In this document: piece after piece, positions 8,623 to 16,863 of the stretch
Layout: each line of letters opens with the position of its first letter
Numbering within the stretch: the stretch's first letter is position 1
NCBI GenBank assembly: GCA_014055465.1
Contig: WIAF01000003.1
Span: forward strand, 186,001 to 250,000
Length of the DNA: 64,000 nucleotides
Source of the DNA: Nitrospira sp. CR1.1
Lineage (GTDB): Bacteria > Nitrospirota > Nitrospiria > Nitrospirales > Nitrospiraceae
Reading direction: 5' to 3'
Notes under the pieces: generated by a model
What the model was told of the DNA's origin: nothing
Seen by the model: the letters and a program-made list of their open reading frames with translations, nothing else
Databases searched by the model: none
Made by a program: the position numbers and the translations under genes

Positions 8623-9480
8623 TTACCCACGGCGCGACAGTCCCAAAAACCACGCAAGGAGACGATCCTGAGCGCCATCAGGCAGCAGCCACTTCAGAGC
8701 CGCTCTGAATCGCGCATCTTTGCCGACCAGGTACCGCGCACGCGGGCATGGCACGGTCAACGCGCGCGCGACCACCCGGGCAACGGTATCCGCAGGAATG
8801 GCACGGGCGGCCGCCCCGGCCATCACGTCCTGCAGACGCGCTAAGGGTTGCGCATACAGGGCCAGCGATTCCGGCGCAACCCCGCCAAGTGTACGCGTGG
8901 CCGACAGCGTGGCCCGCTGCCAAATCTGTGATTGGATGGCGCCGGGTTCGACCAACGACACTGTGATTCCCCAGGGCGCCAGTTCCAATCGCAAGGCATC
9001 ACTCATCGCTTCAAGCGCAAATTTTGATCCACAATAGGCGCCGAGAAACGGTGTGGCCGCCAACCCGGCAATCGAACTGATATTCACGATGCGTCCTCGT
9101 GCCCGACGCAGCAACGGGAGCACTGCCTGCGTCACGGCCAGCGCCCCGATGACATTCACCTCAAACTGTGTCCGCACTTCCGCAAGAGGCAGCAGTTCCA
9201 ACGGGCCCGCAATGGAGATCCCGGCATTGTTCACGAGGCCGGCCAATCCGGCTTCAGGCAAGGCCTCAGTCAATGTTCGATTCGCCGCCGCGATCGAGGC
9301 GGGATCGGTCACATCGAGCATCAGCACACGAAGACGATCGGATGTCGAACGCGCCAAGGCTTCGCCATCCTCCTTGCGCCGGACGCCGGCCCACACCGTA
9401 AATCCTAACCCATCAAGATGCCGCGCGCAGGCCGCTCCGATGCCGGACGATGCCCCGGTGATGACGATGGCTCCTTGCAC
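8623..9480 (-). CDS. Classical short-chain dehydrogenase/reductase
   Basis: A 285-aa NAD(P)-dependent oxidoreductase. It has the N-terminal dinucleotide motif GASSGIGAA, the structural NNAG motif, the catalytic Ser in IVNISSIAG and the catalytic Tyr/Lys pair in YCGSK. The basic residues after the first beta strand (GVRRKEDGE) suggest NADP(H) preference. The substrate is unknown; the overall style (SLVEPGAIQS) is that of the DltE/retinol-dehydrogenase-like group of classical SDRs. It is on the same strand as the Nudix gene 50 bases downstream. Confidence 0.9.
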   Translation of the reverse strand: MQGAIVITGASSGIGAACARHLDGLGFTVWAGVRRKEDGEALARSTSDRLRVLMLDVTDPASIAAANRTLTEALPEAGLAGLVNNAGISIAGPLELLPLAEVRTQFEVNVIGALAVTQAVLPLLRRARGRIVNISSIAGLAATPFLGAYCGSKFALEAMSDALRLELAPWGITVSLVEPGAIQSQIWQRATLSATRTLGGVAPESLALYAQPLARLQDVMAGAAARAIPADTVARVVARALTVPCPRARYLVGKDARFRAALKWLLPDGAQDRLLAWFLGLSRRG

Positions 9481-9732
9481 TGACCTGCTCCCGCTGTTGA
9501 CAGATTGTTCGCCAGGCGAGCCCGCGCGCCGGCGGTTTCAGTCACGCCCGAGAATATCATGCGCACGGGGTAAGAGGCATCAGAGAGTCCGACAGAAGAA
9601 CCCTCTCAGGATTTTCAGTAGGGAATGCGCCGCGCGAAGAAAAGAGTTCAGTATTTTCGGTTGCTTGTTCGACACGCGCTGATGACATGCGACGACCCCG
9701 GAGCGAGCGTTCACCCTGCTGGTCAGCCGGAT

Positions 9733-9760
9733 TTGACAATCAGGCATCCTCATCTAGACT
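9733..9760 (+). promoter_or_regulatory. Strong sigma-70 promoter placed for a leaderless transcript
   Basis: A perfect TTGACA at 9733-9738 and TAGACT at 9755-9760 are spaced by 16 bases. The expected transcription start, about seven bases past the -10 element, coincides with the ATG at 9767. No Shine-Dalgarno sequence precedes that ATG. Confidence 0.6.
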
Positions 9761-9766
9761 TGATTC

Positions 9767-10450
9767 ATGCGCACACACACCATCTATTCCAGAAGCGGCA
9801 CAGCGTTGAACATCGTGATGCTCCTTGCCGTCTCGCTGTTCTCCTGGTTTGCCCTCCTCCCCTCCCCCGCACATGCCAGTCGAACTCTCGTCGTGCCGAT
9901 CTCTGTCGCGACGTATACCGAAGACCAGGTGGGCTTCCCGACGTTCGTGATGAAATGGGACGAGGGTGCTCAGCCGGACCCGTTGGCGTTGCGATGGGGG
10001 CGCAGTCAGGTTCCTGTTCGAGGAACCGGCATGACATCAATCCAGCAGGCCTTTCAATTCGCCGTCAATCGTCTGCAATCCTCCGTTCGCCCGACCGGCA
10101 CCGTGTCCCTCTATGCGACCTTTACGGGTCCCCTCAGCGCGGGAGGTGCAACGGCGGAAGCGGCTTTGGCAATCGGATTCCTCGCTCTGCTGAAGGGTGA
10201 CCACCTGAAGCGGGACATTACGATCACCGGCACGTTGGAAGGCGATGGTCGAATCGGGCAGGTGGATCAGGTGGCGGAAAAAACGATTGCCGCCGCGAGA
10301 GCAGGCTACCACGTGCTGCTAGTGCCGCGCGGGCAATTTTATGCGCCTCGAATAAATCGCGTCAGTTTGACTCAGGAGGCGAACGTCCTGGTCCGCGAAG
10401 TGGACACGATCGAAGAAGCCTATGAACTCATGACGGGAAAGAAACTCTAG
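9767..10450 (+). CDS. Secreted Lon/S16-like domain protein
   Basis: A 227-aa protein with an N-terminal signal peptide (MLLAVSLFSWFALLPSPAHA) and a domain resembling the Lon proteolytic (S16) fold. GPLSAGGATAEAALAIGFL matches the GPSAG serine region, and GDGRIGQVDQVAEKTIAAAR matches the following helix that carries the catalytic Lys in Lon. By my alignment the first Lys of Lon's GGLKEK is Ala here (VAEK). The Ser-Lys dyad may therefore be broken, or use the neighbouring Lys. Signal-peptide-bearing S16-like proteins are better known from archaea (COG1750). Its role is unknown. The preceding promoter and lack of a ribosome site suggest leaderless translation. Confidence 0.65.
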   Translation: MRTHTIYSRSGTALNIVMLLAVSLFSWFALLPSPAHASRTLVVPISVATYTEDQVGFPTFVMKWDEGAQPDPLALRWGRSQVPVRGTGMTSIQQAFQFAVNRLQSSVRPTGTVSLYATFTGPLSAGGATAEAALAIGFLALLKGDHLKRDITITGTLEGDGRIGQVDQVAEKTIAAARAGYHVLLVPRGQFYAPRINRVSLTQEANVLVREVDTIEEAYELMTGKKL

Positions 10451-10538
10451 TCCTGCCCCTGTCCATCCGCTGCACGCCGTTCAGGCAAGCATTCCGTGCC
10501 ACCCACGACATCCGCGCAGAACTCTTCCAGACCGGCTC

Positions 10539-13013
10539 CTACATCCAATTGTTGATGAGGAGAAATGCCGCCCAGAAACTCGGGTGCGCGTGACCGCGTT
10601 GAGAGAGAATTTTTTGCTGAGCCCGCTGCAAGGCCACGGCCTTTGAAATCGCGGGGTCCTGCAGTTGCCGGTAGAATTCCGAGACGAGTTCCGTGGTCGT
10701 TTCATCGTCCGAGGTCCACAAACTCGCCAGCGCCGTCCGTGCCCCTGTCTTGACGGCCACCCCCGTCAACCCGAGCGCCGCGCGATCATCTTCAGCGGCA
10801 ATTTCGCACGAGCTGAGCGTCAGCAAATCCAGCGGCTGCTGCCGATATTGCTGAAGTCCCACCAGCTGCGACAGTCTGTCCATCGTGATTTTGCCGTCAT
10901 GCGCCAACACAAACGAATCTCTCGCCTCGGCGCCCATGACGGTGCGGGAGGCCACATGGACGATTCCCAATCCCTGGTCCTTGATCTCTTCCTCCAACGC
11001 CGGCGAAGAGAACTGTTTGTTCATCAGCAGCTTCCCGCCGTACATCGTTCTGATCGCCTGCACTTCGGTCTCCGCATATCGCGGAGCAGGCTGGCCCTCG
11101 ACCGACTCAGTCAAACCGACCGACAGGAGACTCCCTTTGCGGCGTTGAGCGGGACTCATATCGGTTAGCGCCAGGCTCGGCGTGACAGCCACGGCGAGTG
11201 AGTCCACGAGAAAGTGTCGGCCATCGTGCAAGGCCCCCATCGGAATGGTCCTGAGCGATCCCTCGGCCACCATCACGAGAGTGTGCACACCGGCCCCTTG
11301 CAAATCCTGCTGAATGGGCCCCACCAGCCACCCGTGCAGGGTCTGCGCCGAAGACAGGTAATTCTGTGATTGCGAATCCTGAATCAGCCGCCTGAACGAA
11401 CGAATTTCCTGCGTCAGCTTCTCTCCCGTCACAGGAACCCTGACTTGTTTGAGTCCGGTGGAAGTTTCCAAGAGCAGTTCGAGCCGGTCGGGGAACGCAA
11501 TCGGATAGATCACCGCGGTGCCGGGCGCCAGTGCGCCTGCGCCTCGATGACTCGCCACCGTGGCGACACAATCGTCCTGAAAATAATCCTGCAGCTCGGC
11601 CGCCCGCGAGACCTCGATGACGTCTTTCACCTGCACGAGCAACTGTTCATTCTGGTCCGGCGTCTTCGCGACTGCCGCCCGCCGCAACAACACATCCTCA
11701 TACTCCACAAACAACGGCGCCACGGACTCGTAGTACGAATGATGCCGCCCCTGATACCCGACGGAATATTCATAACGGATCGGCTTCAGCAGCGTCATGG
11801 CGCGCTGATAGGCGGCCAGGGCCTCCTCGTCCTTGCCCTCCGCGCGCAACAACCTCGCCGTTTGCCATTGCCAGCGGTAGAGCGATTCCGGCGCATTCAC
11901 TTTTTGGGCGGCAAAGGCGGCCTTCCGTGTATACTCCAACGCCTCAGGATTCCGATGTTCCTGTTCCCGCAACCCGCCCAGATAACCCCACGCATATGAT
12001 TGACCGCGCGCATCGCCAACGCGTCCGGCAGCTTCACCGGCCGCCGTAAAGGCATCCGCCGATTGTCGCAACAAGCCGGCTGCAGACCCGGCGGAAGCCA
12101 CGGCCTCCGTTGCGCGGCCCTTCGCCGCATCCGACTTCTTTGCCGTGCCGGATTTCCCCGTCCTGGCGGCAAACAACTCCTGATATCCAAGGCCGATATT
12201 CAACAACCCCGCGGTTTTTGCTTGTCCGTCTCCCAGCGATCGGACATCCGACCAGGCTTGATCCAAATGGCGATGCGCTTCCCCCAGTTGCTGATTCTGG
12301 AGCAACGCCATCGCGCCATTGATTTGCGCCGTGGTTGCCAACGCCTGTTGCTGGGTCTCGGTGGCCAGCGTCCGGCTTTCCGCATACACGTCGATCGCTT
12401 CGGCAAACTGCCGGCGAGCCGTCAGGGCATTACCCAGATCGTTCAAAATCCCGGCCACCAGAACAGGCTTTTGTTCCTCCCGCGCCAGCGTCAAGGCTTT
12501 GGTCAAATGTTCGGTTGCGGGTTCATCTTTTCCGAGCACATGGAAGGTATTGCCGAGCTGAGCGAGAATCGTCGCCGTGAGACCGCGCTCACCGGCCTGC
12601 TCCGACAATTTGAGCGCGGCTTGCAAGGTCCCCTGCGCGCGACGGATCTGCCCCTCCTGCTGAAGCGCATGCGCGACGTTGATCAAGGCCTGACTTTGGA
12701 ATTTTGCCTGCCCGTTTTCTTCGTACCCGCGCGCGGCATTCATCCAGTGCGCGGCCGCCCGGGCAAAGGCACCCTGCTGAAACTGCGTGGCGCCCTGCCG
12801 CATTTCTTGGGCAGGCGTAATCGACGACGCGCCAGAGCCGCCCAACAATTCCAGCGTCAGCCCGTTTGCAGGCCAGGCGAACCCGCCCAACACAAGCACG
12901 CCGAGGCTCAGCATCGTCAACGGCGAAGACAGCGTGCGCGGACCGGCCGGATCAGGAACCCCATGGCTCCGCTTCATGCCGCGGCGAGTGATCATGTTAC
13001 GCTTCGTTGGCAT
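10539..13013 (-). CDS. TPR-CHAT caspase-like protease, linked to TPS secretion
   Basis: An 824-aa protein with a signal-like N-terminal hydrophobic stretch (about residues 29-52). A long tetratricopeptide region (about 65-430, repeats such as ARAAAHWMNAARGYEENGQA) and a C-terminal CHAT domain follow. The CHAT catalytic pair is present: His686 in GIVHVAS and Cys736 in LTLSSCEIA. Further typical motifs are AVTPSLALTD and ALASLWTSDDETTTELVSEF. CHAT domains are caspase-family cysteine peptidases; TPR-CHAT proteins are peptide- or effector-cleaving modules. AAGGAGG lies before the start at 13013. The gene follows the TpsA-like gene by 18 bases, so the two are almost certainly co-expressed, and cleavage of the exported partner or a related substrate is a reasonable guess. 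Confidence 0.88.
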   Translation of the reverse strand: MPTKRNMITRRGMKRSHGVPDPAGPRTLSSPLTMLSLGVLVLGGFAWPANGLTLELLGGSGASSITPAQEMRQGATQFQQGAFARAAAHWMNAARGYEENGQAKFQSQALINVAHALQQEGQIRRAQGTLQAALKLSEQAGERGLTATILAQLGNTFHVLGKDEPATEHLTKALTLAREEQKPVLVAGILNDLGNALTARRQFAEAIDVYAESRTLATETQQQALATTAQINGAMALLQNQQLGEAHRHLDQAWSDVRSLGDGQAKTAGLLNIGLGYQELFAARTGKSGTAKKSDAAKGRATEAVASAGSAAGLLRQSADAFTAAGEAAGRVGDARGQSYAWGYLGGLREQEHRNPEALEYTRKAAFAAQKVNAPESLYRWQWQTARLLRAEGKDEEALAAYQRAMTLLKPIRYEYSVGYQGRHHSYYESVAPLFVEYEDVLLRRAAVAKTPDQNEQLLVQVKDVIEVSRAAELQDYFQDDCVATVASHRGAGALAPGTAVIYPIAFPDRLELLLETSTGLKQVRVPVTGEKLTQEIRSFRRLIQDSQSQNYLSSAQTLHGWLVGPIQQDLQGAGVHTLVMVAEGSLRTIPMGALHDGRHFLVDSLAVAVTPSLALTDMSPAQRRKGSLLSVGLTESVEGQPAPRYAETEVQAIRTMYGGKLLMNKQFSSPALEEEIKDQGLGIVHVASRTVMGAEARDSFVLAHDGKITMDRLSQLVGLQQYRQQPLDLLTLSSCEIAAEDDRAALGLTGVAVKTGARTALASLWTSDDETTTELVSEFYRQLQDPAISKAVALQRAQQKILSQRGHAHPSFWAAFLLINNWM

Positions 13014-13031
13014 GACATCCTCCTTGGGGAA

Positions 13032-14306
13032 CTAGCACCCCTGCCATGATTCCATAAGTTGTGCGGTCGTCTGCCCCTGAATCTGCGTGGCGGCTGGTGC
13101 GGGAGCCCCGGGCTCGGCGTCGCCGCCGATTTCCTCCAGCACAACGGGCGCCGCCAGGGATCGTCCGGGCTCCGACGGCGTCACATCACGCGAGGCCTGC
13201 ACCAGGCTGCTGAATTCGCCGTCTTTCCGTGCCGCACAACGGCTGGTCAATAATGGCGCCGGCGGGGCCGGAGCCTCCTGGGGAAGCACCATGGCTGCGC
13301 GATTCAAGAATGCCACCGGTTCGATAGGATTCGCCGGATTGAGGGTGGCCGCATTCGCGGCGGGAAGGGGCGGAAGCCCCCCAAGATTCACTCCCACGAC
13401 TTGGATTTGCGTCACCCGTTGCGTAAACGAATTGGTCGTCGTGTTAACCTGCGCGCCCGTCGGCACGGTGACATTCGGACTCACATCAATGGAAGCAGGA
13501 ATCACTCCGCCGCCGCCCGCGACAATCAGCGTTCCAGGCAACGCTTGGACTTGCCCGTTAGCCGATGCCCCGGAAAAAGGATTTCCAACAAACGGATTGG
13601 TGCTCATTTCCCCGCCCGAGCTCGTACTGCCGAGAATGACTCGCTGTGCGCTGATCCTCGATCCGTTGATCTGAATGCCTCCCCCCATCAACCCCAGCAC
13701 AGCCCCGGTCTGCAGTACCGTTGAAGGAGACGAGAGCACGATCGAACCGTAGGGCCCCTGACCTAAAAATCCAAATGCCACCGGTGAACCGACGGTTAAG
13801 TTGTCGAAGGCCAGGAAGCCGGGGGTCGCGGTAAAGATGCCGCCATCGCTCAAACGCAATTGCTGAGCGGTGCTGAAATAGGCAGATCCGGATACATTCA
13901 AATGGGCGGAAGGGCCGAACACGATTCCAGCAGGATTCAGGAAGAACAGGTTTGCGTTGAGCGCCTGGACCGTGCCGTTAATGTTGGACGGCGATCCGCC
14001 GATCACCCGACTGATGACGTTGGACACGCCGCCGGGATTCACGAATGCCGCGACATCTCCTGTGCCGACGGAGAACTGATTGAAGCTATGAAAAAGGTTG
14101 GGTCCACCTCCCGGTCTGGTCCCGCCAGTAATGTTCGTGGTATTGCCCGAGGTGTTCAGAGACGTTCCAAGACCGCCCGGGCCGGAAGGGGTTGCGACAA
14201 TGTTCGTGGCCTGCCCGTAGGCGATTGACCCGGTAGAGCCCATGAGCATCAGGAAGGCGAGAAACCCACGAACCAACAGCGGCGATCCTGCGGGGCGACA
14301 TATCAT
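13032..14306 (-). CDS. Short TpsA filamentous-haemagglutinin-like exoprotein
   Basis: A 424-aa exported protein. The start at 14306 has GAGGAG seven bases upstream and gives a signal peptide (FLAFLMLMGSTGSIAYGQA). The N-terminal TPS domain is clear (NITGGTRPGGGPNLFHSFNQ, then NLFFLNPAGIVFGPSAHLNV, an NPNG-like motif) and continues to about residue 250. The long beta-helical repeats of typical TpsA adhesins are missing. Instead a Pro/Ala-rich tail contains LLTSRCAARKDGEFSSLVQA, which resembles the Cys/FSS tail motif of cyanobacterial-type haemagglutinin proteins, and ends with Cys. It should be exported through the TpsB pore encoded upstream and lies next to a CHAT peptidase. Confidence 0.87.
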   Translation of the reverse strand: MICRPAGSPLLVRGFLAFLMLMGSTGSIAYGQATNIVATPSGPGGLGTSLNTSGNTTNITGGTRPGGGPNLFHSFNQFSVGTGDVAAFVNPGGVSNVISRVIGGSPSNINGTVQALNANLFFLNPAGIVFGPSAHLNVSGSAYFSTAQQLRLSDGGIFTATPGFLAFDNLTVGSPVAFGFLGQGPYGSIVLSSPSTVLQTGAVLGLMGGGIQINGSRISAQRVILGSTSSGGEMSTNPFVGNPFSGASANGQVQALPGTLIVAGGGGVIPASIDVSPNVTVPTGAQVNTTTNSFTQRVTQIQVVGVNLGGLPPLPAANAATLNPANPIEPVAFLNRAAMVLPQEAPAPPAPLLTSRCAARKDGEFSSLVQASRDVTPSEPGRSLAAPVVLEEIGGDAEPGAPAPAATQIQGQTTAQLMESWQGC

Positions 14307-14630
14307 GGTCAATCTCCTCATGTGATAAGAGAGGCCCCCTCTCTTACCTTAAACGGTGCGCAACTTCAACACGCCCTCAGCCGTCCCACCCACGGGTGGA
14401 GGGGGAACAGATCGGGCCGATTGGCCCTGGACATTCACCCCTGGTGCGATCGACCCGTTCGTCTGCTGCATGATGCGCCAGCAGGCGGTTTGAAGATCCT
14501 CGCCAAGACCACAGCCATGTACACTCGATGACACCCTGCGCGCCCTCAGCCGGAGCGCGCGCAGCCGCCGAAGGCTGCCCGGCTTTCCATGGCCGCCTTA
14601 TTCATGACGATCCGTCGCGACTAACGCGGG
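14307..14630. other. 324-base spacer between tpsB-like and tpsA-like genes
   Basis: No coding frame is supported. The segment holds one arm pair of a palindromic repeat right after the tpsB stop (14594-14628). Otherwise I see nothing clear; the TpsA gene may have its own promoter here. Confidence 0.5.
14594..14628. repeat. Palindromic repeat copy 1 (degenerate)
   Basis: The left arm CGCCTTATTCATGACG (14594-14609), a 3-base loop and a degenerate right arm (14613-14628) form an imperfect hairpin directly downstream of the tpsB-like stop. The same left arm and loop position recur at 51903-51937 with a nearly perfect right arm, which marks a dispersed element. Confidence 0.6.
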
Positions 14631-16439
14631 CTAGAACGCCTCTACCACCAGTTGCAGATGGATGCCGTGATCCTGCAGGTTATTGCGGTCGGTATCGTAT
14701 CGCTTTAGCTGTTTTCCATAATAAAGTTCGAAGTGACTCCCGCGCCAAAAATTCCAGATGACACCGGCGCCAAGACTCGCCAATGTTTTCGGAGGAGTAC
14801 CGGGTGTTTGGGCGGTCGTCTGCCAGCCATGCCCCAAATCGAAAAAGGGCGCGAGAAAGACGGAGTCCACACCGGCTTTCGTCGTATACACCGGAACCCG
14901 CGCTTCGATCGATACCATGGCGGCATTGTCACGGATCAGCGTGAACTCCCGATAACCACGCACGCTATACCGGCCACCGACCGCAATCTGTTCGAGCGGG
15001 AACAGGTGATCGTTGGACAATTGCACGACTCCCCGGCTAACCAATTGTGTCCGCCATAAGGGAAGCTGGCGGATCCACTGGGCTTCGCCCAACCAGGAGA
15101 AGAACCGCGCATCCGGCAGGTTCGGATCACCATTGGCGGTCGCCCCTATTGCGCCGACACCAACGGAGAACCGTGATAACAGGGAGATCACCTGTTCAGC
15201 AGAACGCTGGGCATATTCCTGACCGAAACGCAGTGAGGTCACGCGGAACTTTCCGTTCGGCGCCCCGGTGATCAACTCAAAGGGGTTCCCGCCTAACGTA
15301 CTCTCATTCCTGGCATGTTCGCCCGTGAGAGAAAACGCCAGTTCCCGGTCGGCCTTCCGGATGACGGGATGCCTGACCGAAAGCCCGAATATCTGAGCCT
15401 TATTCTTGATATCCAAGGAATCGAACGGCGACTCCTCGACCCCGAAATCAAAGCGGCGATATTGCAGCGCGACCGTCGTATCGCGAGGCCCCACCGGAAT
15501 TTCGTATTTAAAATTGAGCATCGGGTTGACCCCGGCCGAACGCCCATATTGCAAACTCAGCGTATCGCCGAAGCCCAGCAGGTTCTGGTGGGCGAGCGTG
15601 ACGAATCCTTGTTCCGCACCGACGACGGGAGATTGATAGTTATTGAATTCCAACCAAGCCTTTAACGGATTGGCTTCTTTCACTTTCACATTCAGCGTGT
15701 TTTCTCCGATGGTCGCGCCCGGCAACAGTTCGGCATTGATCCGTTCGACCCTGGGATTGGCTTGTATCACGCGCAACCGGTCTTGGAGCGCTTCAACATG
15801 CAGCGGAGGGCCGGCCGCCAAATTCACCCGGCTCTGAAAATACGAGGGCCGGAACCACTTGGTCTCCTCGACGTTGACCTGCGTAATCTTTCCCTCGATG
15901 ATCTGCATGGTCAGCGTGCCGTCCGCGACATCCTGCTCCGGAACCACCGCGCCGGACGTCACATAGCCGTGGTTGACGTAGTAGTACGTGAGCGCGAGGC
16001 GCAACGCTTCCAAATCTTCCGCCGTCAACGCTCGATTCGTATAGGGAGCGGTGATTTCCGACAGCTGTTGCGAGGTAAAGGCCGTATTGCCGACCAAACG
16101 GATATCCTTGACCATGATCTTGGGTCCCTTCGCCGCCTGATCGAGCGCGCCGGGGGGAGTTGGTGTCGGAAGTTCAAGCGCAGGAGGCTGTGCCGGCGGC
16201 GGCACGACAGGCAACTGAGGTGGTTTCGGAGGTAACGGGCCGAGCTGCTGTGAATAAGCCGGCACGACCAGCGCGCCAGCCACTACTAAAGCCGCCACAC
16301 CCGCAAGGGTCCCGCGCCATCGATGCAGAACATTCCCGCGCGTCGAACGACGGGATGAGCTGCCAGACACCGCCGGACCGCCGTCAGCCGCCACGGACAT
16401 TTCCGGTTCCTGCCCCACCGACTTCTTCACACAAGCCAT
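14631..16439 (-). CDS. TpsB outer-membrane transporter (ShlB/FhaC family)
   Basis: A 602-aa outer-membrane pore of two-partner secretion. The start at 16439 has GGGGAGG five bases upstream. A hydrophobic export segment (GTLAGVAALVVAGALVVPAY) and a Pro-rich linker are followed by POTRA domains (KIMVKDIRLVGNTAFTSQQL, then DGTLTMQIIEGKITQVNVEE) and a C-terminal beta barrel. The barrel includes the FhaC-type motif region NDHLFPLEQIAVGGRYSVRGY with VRGY, and ends in alternating aromatic strands (HLQLVVEAF) with the usual terminal Phe. It should export the short TpsA protein encoded 324 bases downstream on the same strand. Confidence 0.93.
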   Translation of the reverse strand: MACVKKSVGQEPEMSVAADGGPAVSGSSSRRSTRGNVLHRWRGTLAGVAALVVAGALVVPAYSQQLGPLPPKPPQLPVVPPPAQPPALELPTPTPPGALDQAAKGPKIMVKDIRLVGNTAFTSQQLSEITAPYTNRALTAEDLEALRLALTYYYVNHGYVTSGAVVPEQDVADGTLTMQIIEGKITQVNVEETKWFRPSYFQSRVNLAAGPPLHVEALQDRLRVIQANPRVERINAELLPGATIGENTLNVKVKEANPLKAWLEFNNYQSPVVGAEQGFVTLAHQNLLGFGDTLSLQYGRSAGVNPMLNFKYEIPVGPRDTTVALQYRRFDFGVEESPFDSLDIKNKAQIFGLSVRHPVIRKADRELAFSLTGEHARNESTLGGNPFELITGAPNGKFRVTSLRFGQEYAQRSAEQVISLLSRFSVGVGAIGATANGDPNLPDARFFSWLGEAQWIRQLPLWRTQLVSRGVVQLSNDHLFPLEQIAVGGRYSVRGYREFTLIRDNAAMVSIEARVPVYTTKAGVDSVFLAPFFDLGHGWQTTAQTPGTPPKTLASLGAGVIWNFWRGSHFELYYGKQLKRYDTDRNNLQDHGIHLQLVVEAF

Positions 16440-16863
16440 CAAGGCCTCCCCTCTTTCTTGATGACGGGGCACGGAGATTCGTGAACCAGTGCCCGTAAAA
16501 TCATCTGCTCGCGATCATTGTTCCGCAATGACACCGCTGCTGCCCTACGCATCACGCACTCTCGGGAAACAACACGAAGTCGCACGGCAGTCGTCTATCA
16601 GCCGAGACGATACGTAGCTGTTTGGAAAGTCCGTCCTGGAAGGGTCTGCTTATAACATGTCTCGAAACAAAATACTCCTGGGGCCACGAAGTTTTTTGGT
16701 CAGGAATGAAGATGGATCAGGTTGGCACAGAGGGGGAGTCAGGAGCGAGGACAGGTCCGGTGGAGCAGGCCATATGGGCGGCAGTTGCGCGTGGAACGAT
16801 CTTTTCCATCAAGCCCTGTCCCGCGGACACGATCTACGTATCGCCGAATGGGTCCCAGCCGCC
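16440..16863. other. 424-base gap upstream of the TPS cluster, no gene seen
   Basis: It lies between the tryptophanase stop and the tpsB-like start, both on the minus strand, so it should hold the TPS promoter. I could not pick out a convincing -35/-10 pair or a terminator. The short forward frames here look like chance. Confidence 0.4.

Noticed and set aside
12000-13049. 349-aa forward frame opposite the CHAT gene
   Set aside because: Arg/Gln/His-rich composition typical of antisense frames; the reverse strand has clear TPR and CHAT motifs and a strong ribosome site.
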